Shown piece after piece: positions 7,217 through 14,838 of a stretch of DNA of 25,738 nt; position 1 is the first letter of the stretch; each line of letters opens with the position of its first letter. The translations under genes were made by a program, and so were the position numbers. The notes under the pieces are model-generated. The model saw only the letters and a list, made by a program, of their open reading frames with translations. It had not been told where the DNA came from and made no database searches. Source of the stretch: Planctomycetota bacterium (GTDB lineage: Bacteria; Planctomycetota; Planctomycetia; Pirellulales; Thermoguttaceae); contig JAMOAF010000016.1 in assembly GCA_023621895.1 (NCBI GenBank), positions 1-25,738 of the forward strand, in the 5' to 3' direction.

Positions 7217-9430
7217 ATGCGAAGACTCAGGATTCTCCGCCCGTCCGTATTCTGGCTGCCATTACTCGCACTCCTCTGGGCCGAGCCAATCCCTGCCCAG
7301 CAGGCGGGGCCGGCCGGCTCGCCGCCGATGCTCCAATCGCTCGGGACGCCGCTTTCGCCAGACGTCCTCAAGCTCTTGGCCAACGAGATATCGGGCCAGG
7401 TGATCTACAACAATCTCGTCAAGCTTGCCGGCGCGCCGTGGGTCCGCAGTCCCCAGGAATTCTCCCAGACTTTCTACGAAGCGCAGATGATCCATGACAT
7501 GGCTCGGGCGTATGGAGTCTCGTCGACGCGCCTGGAGAGGCAGGCGGGCGACGGGACGTACGCATACCCGATGGAAGGCGAGCTCTGGCTCGTCGAGCCG
7601 GAAAGCCGGCTCGTTGCGCGCCTGGAGGCCGACCCGGCCTTGGTCGCAGGGGGGTCGCAAACGGCCGACGTGACCGGCGAACTGGTCTACGTGCCGCCCT
7701 CGGACCGGGAGGCAATTCGGCGAGTCAGCGCGTCGGCCGAGCAATCCAAGCAGGGGGGAAAGGTGGCCCTGATGTGGTCCCACCCGTCCGACGCCGTGGC
7801 CAAGTCGCTCGCCGCGGCGGGCGTCCGCGCCGTGATCGCCTTCAATTCGCGCGAGCGCTACTTCGATCCCAACCAGGTCGTCTACTCTTCCGGCCCTTAC
7901 GGGCGCCACGAGGGGCTCGCTCTCGGGCTGACGATCTCCTGGCGGCAATGGTCCGAGCTGCTCGAGGACCTGCACCTGGGCAAGAGGATCGTCGTTCGCG
8001 CCAAGGCCCGCGTCGAGAAGTTCCCCAACAAGTTCGAGACGGTCTACACGTGCATCCCCGGAACGGAGCCCGACGCCAAGGGCGTGCTCTTCACGGCTCA
8101 CCTGTTCGACGGCTATATCAAGCGCGGCACGAACGACAACATGAGCGGCTGCGCGATCCAGTTGGAGATCGTCAGGGCAATCCATCGGCTGATCGCCGCC
8201 GGCCAGCTCCCGCCGCCGCGGCGATCGATTCACTTCCTCTGGCCGCAGGAAATATCCGGCACCTACGCCTTCCTCAAGGAGTATCCCGGTTTTGCCGACC
8301 AGGCGAGCATCAGCATCAATATGGACATGGTGGGGGAGGGGCTGCGGCAAAACAACGCCGTGCTGAGGATGGGCGAGTGCCCCGGGCACCTGCCGTCGTA
8401 TCTCGACGGACTTGCGGCGTCGCTGCTCAACTACGTCTGGCGGTCGAACGACATCATTTTCACGCCCGACGCGCCGCGCGGCCGCCCCGGCGGGCAGTAC
8501 TTTCCCATCCCGATGGTCGAAAAGAACGGCTCCCTCGACGCCTTCCGCTTTTCGATCCAGCCGACGATGGGCGGCAGCGACCAGATTTGCTTCCACAACC
8601 CGTCGGTCGCCGTGCCGGCGATCATGCTGCTGATTTGGCCCGACCAGTGGTACCACGCCGATACCGATACGCCGGACAAATCCGATCCGACCCAGCTCAA
8701 GCGGGCCGCCTTCATCGGAGCGGCCTGCGCCTGGGCCGCGGCCGATTGCACCGATCAGGTGGCCGCCGGGCTGGCCGAGGCCGCGTCCGAATACGGCTAC
8801 CTGCGAATCGCCCAGCGAGAGATTCCCCGGGCGACGGCCAGGCTCGAATCGGCCGACGCCAAGACGCTGGCGCCCGAGACGGCGCTCGCCCTGAAGCTCC
8901 TTGCCCACGGCGCCGGCCGGGAAACCGGCGCGCTACGGAGCATCGAGGACGTCTTTTCCGGGTCCGAAGCGGCGAGGAAGTTGCTTGACAGCAAGGCGCG
9001 GCAGTGGCAGTTCTACGAAACGGCCCTCCGCGGCCAGGTGATCGCCTATGCCGGTTGGCGAGCCGCCCAGCTCGGCGCCCCGGCGCCGGGCGAATCCCCG
9101 CCGGGCGAACTGGAGCGCAAGTGCCAGCGGATCATCCCGGCCATCGCCCCTGCGGTCAAGGGGCGCCAGTTCAATCTTGCGGCAAGCGAGGAATATAACC
9201 GGTACATGAAAGAGCATCCGGATGCGATCAAGCAGCTCGGCGTCAGCAACCGCCAGCAGGCGGCGATCTTGAACTACGTCAACGGCAAGAGATCGATCGC
9301 CCGGATCGCCGTCTGCGTTGCCGGGGAGTTGGACGAAGAGGCGCCGATCCAGGGGGTGCTCGGGTACGTGGAACTGCTGGGGAAGGTCGGTTGGCTGGTT
9401 CTGCAAGAGGCGGGAGCGCCGGCCGGATGA
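7217..9430 (+). CDS. Secreted M28/DUF4910-like aminopeptidase-fold protein
   Basis: 737 residues. An N-terminal signal peptide (Arg-rich start, hydrophobic residues 11-21, AQQA near 27-30) suggests export. Residues about 140-235 look like a PA-type insert (GELVYVPPSD, GKVALMWSHPSDAVAKSL, AVIAFN). The zinc-peptidase core has the M28 ligand pattern: His295 (TAHLFDG), Asp307 (GTNDNMSG), Glu345 (WPQEISGT), Asp370 (INMDMVGE) and His480 (WYHADTDTPDKSDP). The canonical Glu-Glu pair is Gln344-Glu345, so the general-base glutamate appears to be absent; DUF4910 relatives also carry a P-E-x-x-G form here. The C-terminus (about 655-730, 'AAILNYVNGKRSIARIA...GVLGYVELLGKVGWL') resembles the winged-helix tail found in DUF4910 proteins. 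An AAAGGGTG ribosome-binding site precedes the ATG. Monocistronic, convergent with the DUF1559 gene. Confidence 0.9.
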   Translation: MRRLRILRPSVFWLPLLALLWAEPIPAQQAGPAGSPPMLQSLGTPLSPDVLKLLANEISGQVIYNNLVKLAGAPWVRSPQEFSQTFYEAQMIHDMARAYGVSSTRLERQAGDGTYAYPMEGELWLVEPESRLVARLEADPALVAGGSQTADVTGELVYVPPSDREAIRRVSASAEQSKQGGKVALMWSHPSDAVAKSLAAAGVRAVIAFNSRERYFDPNQVVYSSGPYGRHEGLALGLTISWRQWSELLEDLHLGKRIVVRAKARVEKFPNKFETVYTCIPGTEPDAKGVLFTAHLFDGYIKRGTNDNMSGCAIQLEIVRAIHRLIAAGQLPPPRRSIHFLWPQEISGTYAFLKEYPGFADQASISINMDMVGEGLRQNNAVLRMGECPGHLPSYLDGLAASLLNYVWRSNDIIFTPDAPRGRPGGQYFPIPMVEKNGSLDAFRFSIQPTMGGSDQICFHNPSVAVPAIMLLIWPDQWYHADTDTPDKSDPTQLKRAAFIGAACAWAAADCTDQVAAGLAEAASEYGYLRIAQREIPRATARLESADAKTLAPETALALKLLAHGAGRETGALRSIEDVFSGSEAARKLLDSKARQWQFYETALRGQVIAYAGWRAAQLGAPAPGESPPGELERKCQRIIPAIAPAVKGRQFNLAASEEYNRYMKEHPDAIKQLGVSNRQQAAILNYVNGKRSIARIAVCVAGELDEEAPIQGVLGYVELLGKVGWLVLQEAGAPAG

Positions 9431-9562
9431 GGGGGGGCGCAATGTGCGAGAGGCAAAGCGCCTCGCCGGCGGTTGCCGATGAGCCGGCCGGGAAAGGTGG
9501 AGATACGCATTTCCGGGAAGAACTGAAAAGGTCCCTCCAATCGTCGTTGAGGGTCTCCCAGG

Positions 9563-10669
9563 TCACGGACAGCGACGGGGATGCTGCTTTGGAGTGCGGT
9601 AATTCATTGCCGCTTTTGCCACCACACACGCCCTCATCCGGGCGAGCCGGATGGGGGTGTTTGGGCTGGGTGGTGGCTGGCGGCGTTGCCGGGCGGGGTG
9701 CGTGTTAGCCGCCAACCTGGCGCTCCATCCGGACGAGCCGGATGGGGGCGTTGCCGGGCTGGCGCGCGTCGCTTCGTTCTTGTCCCGAGGCGAGGGGAGG
9801 CGCCGGGGCGCGCGAACGGCAATTTGGCGCAGAGCGAAATTCGCGCCGAACGCGTGGTGACTGCTGAAATCGGCGAAGTCGTTGAGCACGTCGTTGGGCA
9901 CGCTGCCGGCCCGGCCGACAACTCTGGCCGTGCCCCGATAGGCGCCGGGGACCGCGCCGACCCAGGTGGCGAAGTCCAGCCGCGACGACCTTTCGCCAAC
10001 CAGGAGGGTGTTGGACAGACCGTCGAGGATTTCGGCGAATCGCGTGGTGCTGTTTTGAAAAAAGACCCCGTTGCCGGCGCGAGGCTGAGTTTCAATCACG
10101 TTGCTGCCGAACACGCCCGAGTAGTTGGCACGTGCCACCTGGAACATTGGCCCGGCAGATCCGCCCCCACCTCCCCCACCTCCGCCGCCGCCAGAGCCGC
10201 CACCCTGGAGGATAAAGACTTCATCCGAGGGATCGGAAGGGCATAGAAACAGCTTGATCGGAGTTTCGCGAAAACGCTGGTTGACCGGGTCGCCGATCGG
10301 CCTGCCGCCGGGTCCGGGCCCCGGGTTGCCCGGCCCAGGTCCAGGTCCCGGCCCCGGGGCGTTCTTCAGCGTCTCTTGCTCGACAAAACCGGGGAGCATG
10401 GCCGACCAGCCCCAACCGGGATCGCCGTTGGGCTGGCTGCTCACCCAGCCTGCCGGGAGACACCCGTAGGTCGTCTGGTGGTTGTGCAGGGCCAGCCCGA
10501 TCTGGCGGACGTTGTCCTGGCACTGGATTCGCCGCGCCGCCTCCCTGGCGGCCTGGACGGCCGGGAGCAGCAGGGCGATGAGCACCCCCACGATGGCGAT
10601 CACCACCAGCAGCTCCACCAGGGTAAGTCCCCTCGCCGGTCGGGTCATCAAAGCGCGACGCCTCATCAT
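9563..10669 (-). CDS. DUF1559 prepilin-like protein with aberrant C-terminus
   Basis: 368 residues as read. The N-terminus 'RGLTLVELLVVIAIVGVLIA' is a type IV prepilin methylation/cleavage motif with its hydrophobic helix, followed by the DUF1559 hallmark 'LLLPAVQAAREAARRIQCQDN' and 'IGLALHNHQ'. These pseudopilin-like surface proteins are hugely expanded in planctomycetes; their function is unsettled. Further markers are 'FLCPSDP', 'ANYSGVFGSN', 'ILDGLSNTLLVGERSSR' and 'FSSHHAFGANFAL'. The family normally continues 'xDGSVrfi...' to a short end, but after residue 280 (about nucleotide 9830) this reads a basic, Pro/Ser-rich tail of about 88 residues that crosses intergenic-type repeats. Low-complexity PG (105-121) and poly-Gly (157-170) tracts are present. 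The start may be Met1 or Met8. It is probably a 3'-damaged gene; translation of the tail is doubtful. Confidence 0.8.
   Translation of the reverse strand: MMRRRALMTRPARGLTLVELLVVIAIVGVLIALLLPAVQAAREAARRIQCQDNVRQIGLALHNHQTTYGCLPAGWVSSQPNGDPGWGWSAMLPGFVEQETLKNAPGPGPGPGPGNPGPGPGGRPIGDPVNQRFRETPIKLFLCPSDPSDEVFILQGGGSGGGGGGGGGGGSAGPMFQVARANYSGVFGSNVIETQPRAGNGVFFQNSTTRFAEILDGLSNTLLVGERSSRLDFATWVGAVPGAYRGTARVVGRAGSVPNDVLNDFADFSSHHAFGANFALRQIAVRAPRRLPSPRDKNEATRASPATPPSGSSGWSARLAANTHPARQRRQPPPSPNTPIRLARMRACVVAKAAMNYRTPKQHPRRCP
9638..9770. repeat. Two copies of a hairpin-forming direct repeat
   Basis: The motif CATCCGG(G/A)CGAGCCGGATGGGGG occurs at about 9638-9660 and again near 9726-9750, each continuing into a similar 'GTTT/GTTG...GGGCTGG' tail. 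ATCCGG and CCGGAT arms flank a 5-nt loop. The repeats lie inside the aberrant 3' tail of the DUF1559 reading frame, which supports that tail being former intergenic DNA. Confidence 0.7.
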
Positions 10670-11042
10670 GAAAGCGCCGCCGAAGCGCCTCGTGGGACAA
10701 CGCCGGGCGCCTTGCGGCGGTGCTGCTTACGGGGGAAGCCCCCGATTTCGTTGTTTTGCGTCTCCAATCCGTGGAAGTTTTCCGTCCCCAAAGCTGGTTT
10801 GAGGTGGAATCTCGCTGGATACTTTACCATCAGCGATCCGGGCGAGCGAGGAGAAAATGTGGATTTCCCGCCGCACTAAGGGGCGCTCGCCGGTTCAACT
10901 CGATCCCGCTGGCCACGGCTATTTCCAGGGCAGGGCTTGCAATTGGCGTGCCCGGGCGCATGATTCGCTTGCGGGACGCTGCTTGAAACGAGAATTGCAG
11001 CGCGGCCAGCCTGCCCACTGCGTTGATAAAAGGCGTCTGTTT
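10670..11042. other. Divergent intergenic region, DUF1559 / kinase
   Basis: About 370 bp that must contain promoters for both flanking genes. A short perfect hairpin GGGGG-AAG-CCCCC lies at 10731-10743 in the probable DUF1559 leader. The reading frame of the kinase is open upstream to 10857 but that extension lacks protein character. No sigma-54 type GG-N10-GC site with TTGC was found here, and no sigma-70 boxes could be called reliably. Confidence 0.6.
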
Positions 11043-12872
11043 ATGAGGATCGGCCTGAAACTGACGGCGGCCTTTCTGTCGATTGCTTCGCTGGTGGGAG
11101 CGGCCGGCTACATGGCCCAGCGGACCAGTAAGCAAGTCGAGCAGCAGATGGAGGTGCTCAGCCGCAGCGCGATCGTCAAGGTCGCCGACACCATGGAAAT
11201 CACCGTGGCCCTGTATGCCAGCCAGCTTGCTTCGCACACGCTGATGGTGGCCACACGGTCCGGTCAGGCCGGCGACGAGCCCGCCCGAGCAGCCGCTCGC
11301 CATGGCCCTGTCGCCGAGCGTTTACAGGCGGTGGATGCGGGGCTCGACCGCCAGCGGCTGGCCGCCGAATCGCTGATCCGCTGGGCAACCGGCGAGGGAC
11401 TCGCCGAGATCGTCGAGCGGGAGACGAACCAGACCTTGCCGTTGCTGGAGCGGCTCGAAGAGGAATTCACCCAGCACCGGCGATTGCAGGAAGAATTCGC
11501 TGCGCTGCTGTCGGAGAATGTCGAACAGGCCGGGCGGTTCCTCAACCTGGAGCTTTGCCGTCACGCCGAAACCCGCCTGCTGCCCTTGCTGGCGGAGTAT
11601 CGCCGGCGCGCGGAAAAGGAACTCACCGGCGGCATCCGCACGACCGAGCGGGCGATGGTCGTCGCCAATGGGCGGCGGGGGCTGCTGCTCGTTGCCGCAG
11701 CGGTTTGCGCCGTGCTGATGGGCTTTTTCGTCTCCCGATCGATCGGCGTGCCGCTCGGCCTCTTGCAGCGCGCCGCCGCCGAGGTCGGCCAGGGCCGATT
11801 CGACGTTCAGGTCGCCATCCGCCGCCGCGATGAAATCGGTATGCTCGCCGCCCAGGTCAACCAGATGGCGGCCGAACTGAAGGCGACAACCGTTTCAAGA
11901 ACCTATCTCGACAACATCATCCGCTCGATGCGGGAGATGCTGATCGTGGTCGATCCGGAACTGGCAGTCCGCCGCGTCAACCCGGCGGCATGCGCCGAAC
12001 TCGGCCAGACCGAGGACCAGCTTGCCGGCCGCCCGCTCCCGGAATTATTCATCCTGGACGATCTCCCCGATTCCGGACAACTCCTCGAAGCCTTATCCCC
12101 CGGCATGGAGTGTTTCATGAAAAATGCGTCGGGCGCGCCGGTCCCTGTCCATTGCTCGGCGGCGGAGATGCGCAACGAGATGGGCAGGCCCGAAGGATTC
12201 GTCTGCGTGGCGTCCAACATCTCCCGGCAGAAGCGTGCCGAGGCACAGCTCCGCGCCTCCCTCCAGGAGAAAGAACTCCTGCTCAAAGAGGTCCACCATC
12301 GCGTGAAGAACAACTTGCAGGTCATCTCGAGCCTGCTCAATCTTCAATCCCGCGAGATCAGCGATCCGGAAATCGCCCAGTTGTTCCAGGAAAGCCAGGG
12401 GCGGATTCGCTCGATGGCCCTGATCCACGAGCAGCTTTACCGCTCCAGCGATCTGGCCCGCATCGATTTTGCCGCATACGTGGAAGACCTCGTCGGCCAT
12501 CTCCGGCGTGGCGTGGGCCGCAGAGCCGCGCCGGTCACGTTCCAACTGGAGGTCCAGCCCCTGCCGCTCCCGCTCGACCTGGCCATCCCCTGCGGCATGA
12601 TCGTCAACGAACTGGTCTCCAATGCCCTGGAGCACGCCTTCCCCGATGGCCGCTCGGGCGAGATTCGCGTGCGCTTCACCCAGGACGCCGACGGCTACCA
12701 CCTCGCGGTCGCCGACGACGGCGTGGGAATCAAGAAGGATCGCAGCGATGCCCAACCGCCCTCGTTGGGCTTGAGAGTCGTCGAGGCCCTGACACGGCAA
12801 ATCGACGGAGATCTCACGGTCCGGCACAACGGCGGAGCCAGGTTCGAAATCCGCTTTCAAGGCAAGCAATGA
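11043..12872 (+). CDS. Membrane sensor histidine kinase (HAMP-PAS-HisKA_2-HATPase)
   Basis: 609 residues from the ATG at 11043, which has an AAAAGG ribosome-binding site. TM1 spans about residues 5-23; a helical periplasmic sensor (about 30-208) follows; TM2 is about 212-230 ('LLLVAAAVCAVLMGFFVS'). HAMP is about 231-282 ('VPLGLLQRAAAEVGQGRFDV'), PAS about 287-395 ('YLDNIIRSMREMLIVVD'). The dimerisation/phosphoacceptor helix reads 'LLKEVHHRVKNNLQVISSLL' (His419), the HisKA_2 signature. The ATPase part shows the N box 'IVNELVSNALEH' (Asn522), the G1 box 'ADDGVGI' (Asp559) and the G2-like 'PSLGLRVVEAL'. It autophosphorylates on His and should pass phosphate to the activator encoded immediately downstream (ATGA overlap). 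The signal is unknown; the four-helix-like periplasmic domain suggests an envelope or small-ligand cue. Confidence 0.94.
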   Translation: MRIGLKLTAAFLSIASLVGAAGYMAQRTSKQVEQQMEVLSRSAIVKVADTMEITVALYASQLASHTLMVATRSGQAGDEPARAAARHGPVAERLQAVDAGLDRQRLAAESLIRWATGEGLAEIVERETNQTLPLLERLEEEFTQHRRLQEEFAALLSENVEQAGRFLNLELCRHAETRLLPLLAEYRRRAEKELTGGIRTTERAMVVANGRRGLLLVAAAVCAVLMGFFVSRSIGVPLGLLQRAAAEVGQGRFDVQVAIRRRDEIGMLAAQVNQMAAELKATTVSRTYLDNIIRSMREMLIVVDPELAVRRVNPAACAELGQTEDQLAGRPLPELFILDDLPDSGQLLEALSPGMECFMKNASGAPVPVHCSAAEMRNEMGRPEGFVCVASNISRQKRAEAQLRASLQEKELLLKEVHHRVKNNLQVISSLLNLQSREISDPEIAQLFQESQGRIRSMALIHEQLYRSSDLARIDFAAYVEDLVGHLRRGVGRRAAPVTFQLEVQPLPLPLDLAIPCGMIVNELVSNALEHAFPDGRSGEIRVRFTQDADGYHLAVADDGVGIKKDRSDAQPPSLGLRVVEALTRQIDGDLTVRHNGGARFEIRFQGKQ

Positions 12873-14617
12873 CCAACCACCAATCACCAATCACCAACCA
12901 CCAACCACCAATGACGAAGCCGGCCGCCGCGATCCTGATCGTCGAAGACGAGCAGATTGTTGCCATCGATATCCAGAGCAATCTGGAACGTTTGGGATAT
13001 CGAGTCGTGGGCGCCGCCGCCTCCGGAGACGAAGCCTGCCGGATGGCCGCCAGCCTGGAGCCCGACCTGGTGCTGATGGACGTGCGGATCCACGGGCCGA
13101 TCGACGGGATCGAGACGGCGCGGCGGATTCGCGAGAGCCGCGAGGCGCCGGTCATTTTTCTTACCGCCTACTCCGACGTGGAAACGCTCGAACGGGCGAA
13201 GCAGATCGAGCCCTACGGCTACCTCGTCAAGCCGTTTGCCGAGCGCGACCTGCAAGCCGCGATCGAGGTCGCCCTGCACAAGCGGGCAGCCGACCGGCGA
13301 ATCCGCGAGAGCCGCGATGATCTGGAGACGATCCTCGACGCCCAGCGGCACGGCACCGTGATGCTCGATGCCCAGGGGCGGATTCGTTTTGCCAGCCGGG
13401 CCGCACGGCGGATTCAGGGAGTTGACAATGCGGGCGTGATCGGGCGCGAGCTGCCGGCGCTGGTTCCCTTGTCCGAAGCGCAGATGGCCGCCTTGTCGGA
13501 AATTTGCGGCCGCCGGCAGGAATCGCGGACCAGGCTGCTAGTCGTGCTGGAGAGGGAAGACTCCCCGTCGAAGCACCTGGAAATCGAGGTCGCCGACGAT
13601 CCCCGCCAGGCCGGCGGCAGGATCCTGTTCGTCTATGACGTGTCGCCGCTGGCCGATATGCAGCGCCAGCTCGACAGCCGGCACGCGTTCGAGAACATGC
13701 TCGGCCGGTCGAAGGCGATGCGGCAGGTGTTTCAAGCCGTCGAAGACCTGGCCAGGGTCGACTCGACGGTGCTGATCGAGGGAGAGACGGGCACGGGCAA
13801 GGAACTGGTCGCACGGGCCATTCACCGCCTCAGCCAGCGCCGCGACGGCCCCTTTCTGGCCGTCAACTGCGGCGGGCTCAGCGAAGACCTCGCGGCCAGC
13901 CAGTTGTTCGGCCACCGGCGCGGATCGTTCACCGGGGCGATCAGCGATCAGCGTGGATTGTTCGAAGCGGCCGGCGGGGGGACGCTGTTTCTCGATGAGA
14001 TCGGCGAATTGCCCCTCCGGGTGCAGACAACGCTGCTGAGAGTGTTGGAGGAGAACGCGATCCTGGCCTTGGGCGAATCGGCCCTCCGGCCCGTGAATCT
14101 GCGCGTTCTGGCCGCAACGCATCGCAACCTTGCCGAGGAGGCTGCCGAGGGCCGGTTCCGGCAGGACCTCCTGTATCGCATCCGCGTCGCCCGAATCCAA
14201 TTGCCTCCGCTGCGCGAGCGGCGCGAGGACCTGGCGATTCTCGTCCGCGCGTTTCTGGCCGATCACCGCGGGTCGACGGGCAAGCAGGTCGACGCGGTCA
14301 GCGACGAGGCGATGGGCGTCTTGCTCGATTATCACTGGCCCGGCAATGTCAGGGAGCTTCGCAACGCGCTGGAGTATGCGGTGATCCGCTGCCGCGGCTC
14401 GCTGATCCAGCCCGAGAACCTGCCGCCCGAGCTTCTGGAGCGGCCGGCGGCCGGCTTGCCGGACAACGAGGCTGCCGGCGAATTGGATCGGGTCATGGCG
14501 GCCCTGAAGTGGGCAAGGGGAAATCGCACGAAGGCGGCGACCCTCCTGGGTATCAGCCGCGCCACGCTCTACCGGCGGTTGCGAGAGCTGGGCCTCGACG
14601 ATAGCCAGGCGGATTAA
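12869..14617 (+). CDS. NtrC-type sigma-54-dependent response regulator (REC-PAS-AAA-Fis)
   Basis: 582 residues from the ATG at 12869, which overlaps the kinase stop (ATGA) and has AAGG 8 nt upstream; an alternative ATG at 12911 lies after a heptamer repeat and lacks a ribosome-binding site. The receiver domain is residues about 20-140 (acidic Glu26/Asp27, phosphoacceptor Asp71 in 'LVLMDVRI', Thr99, Lys121). A PAS-like linker is about 150-262. The AAA+ domain has Walker A 'GETGTGKE' (305-312), the sigma-54 contact loop as GSFTGA (352-357, usual form GAFTGA) and Walker B 'TLFLDEIGE' (372-380); 'DLLYRIRVARIQLPPLRER' is the sensor/arginine-finger region. The Fis-type helix-turn-helix is about 540-573 ('GNRTKAATLLGISRATLYRRL'). 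It should open sigma-54 promoters when phosphorylated; a matching promoter and dyad lie right downstream. Confidence 0.96.
   Translation: MTNHQSPITNHQPPMTKPAAAILIVEDEQIVAIDIQSNLERLGYRVVGAAASGDEACRMAASLEPDLVLMDVRIHGPIDGIETARRIRESREAPVIFLTAYSDVETLERAKQIEPYGYLVKPFAERDLQAAIEVALHKRAADRRIRESRDDLETILDAQRHGTVMLDAQGRIRFASRAARRIQGVDNAGVIGRELPALVPLSEAQMAALSEICGRRQESRTRLLVVLEREDSPSKHLEIEVADDPRQAGGRILFVYDVSPLADMQRQLDSRHAFENMLGRSKAMRQVFQAVEDLARVDSTVLIEGETGTGKELVARAIHRLSQRRDGPFLAVNCGGLSEDLAASQLFGHRRGSFTGAISDQRGLFEAAGGGTLFLDEIGELPLRVQTTLLRVLEENAILALGESALRPVNLRVLAATHRNLAEEAAEGRFRQDLLYRIRVARIQLPPLRERREDLAILVRAFLADHRGSTGKQVDAVSDEAMGVLLDYHWPGNVRELRNALEYAVIRCRGSLIQPENLPPELLERPAAGLPDNEAAGELDRVMAALKWARGNRTKAATLLGISRATLYRRLRELGLDDSQAD
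12872..12913. repeat. Six tandem ACCAAYC heptamers at the kinase/regulator junction
   Basis: Heptamers ACCAACC, ACCAATC, ACCAATC, ACCAACC, ACCAACC, ACCAATG run without gaps for 42 bp. Since three heptamers equal seven codons, the regulator would begin with the near-duplicate peptides TNHQSPI and TNHQPPM if translated from 12869. Such ACCAATC tracts are typically intergenic, so the true regulator start may be 12911. Confidence 0.85.
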
Positions 14618-14628
14618 GCCTGCGCGAA

Positions 14629-14661
14629 AAGTGTTTCTCAAGCGCTTCCCGTGAGACACTT
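14629..14661. promoter_or_regulatory. 33-bp imperfect dyad, candidate activator-binding enhancer
   Basis: AAGTGTTTC at the left end and GARACACTT-type sequence at the right end are symmetric about 14645 (10 of 16 base pairs match in ungapped alignment, including the outer six), with an AAGCGCTT palindrome inside at 14640-14647. It lies 12 bp after the regulator's stop and about 115 bp upstream of the expected sigma-54 transcription start, the usual place for an NtrC-type upstream activating site. It could alternatively act as a hairpin at the end of the kinase/regulator mRNA, but no U-tract follows. Confidence 0.5.
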
Positions 14662-14734
14662 CTGAGGCGCGTCCCCTCGGCAAGCCAACCACGAACGCCG
14701 GTCCGGTCGGCCCGGCCCGCGCTGACTTTGCGTC

Positions 14735-14750
14735 CGGCACACCGTTTGCT
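14735..14750 (+). promoter_or_regulatory. Sigma-54 (-24/-12) promoter
   Basis: CGGCACACCGTTTGCT matches the consensus TGGCAC-N5-TTGCW in all conserved positions except the first T. The invariant GG (14736-14737) and GC (14748-14749) are exactly 10 bp apart. Transcription should start near 14761, about 78 bp upstream of the membrane-fusion gene. The adjacent sigma-54 activator gene makes this match far more meaningful than a lone motif hit. Confidence 0.75.
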
Positions 14751-14838
14751 CGCGTCTAGGGGCGTGGCCATTGCGCAACCGCAAGTGACGCCCCGAGGGC
14801 ACGGCGCCGCGGCTAGCAGCTTCGAAGAGACCTGATTC

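Noticed and set aside
7262..8908. 548-residue minus-strand open frame
   Set aside because: Antisense shadow of the M28-like gene, whose motifs and signal peptide are clear.
9391..9708. 105-residue plus-strand frame between the M28-like and DUF1559 genes
   Set aside because: Overlaps the end of the M28-like gene and both hairpin repeats, with no start signal or protein character beyond a few residues.
12836..12850. GGTTCGAAATCC resembling a tRNA T-loop
   Set aside because: It lies in the ATPase domain of the kinase and no acceptor or anticodon arms surround it.
11990..12868. Upstream extension of the sigma-54 activator frame
   Set aside because: It overlaps the kinase almost entirely in another frame and is Pro/Arg-rich nonsense; the receiver domain begins only after 12911.
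14760..14785. Second possible -24/-12 site near TGGCCATTGCGC
   Set aside because: The GG-to-GC spacing is wrong, so it cannot be a sigma-54 promoter.
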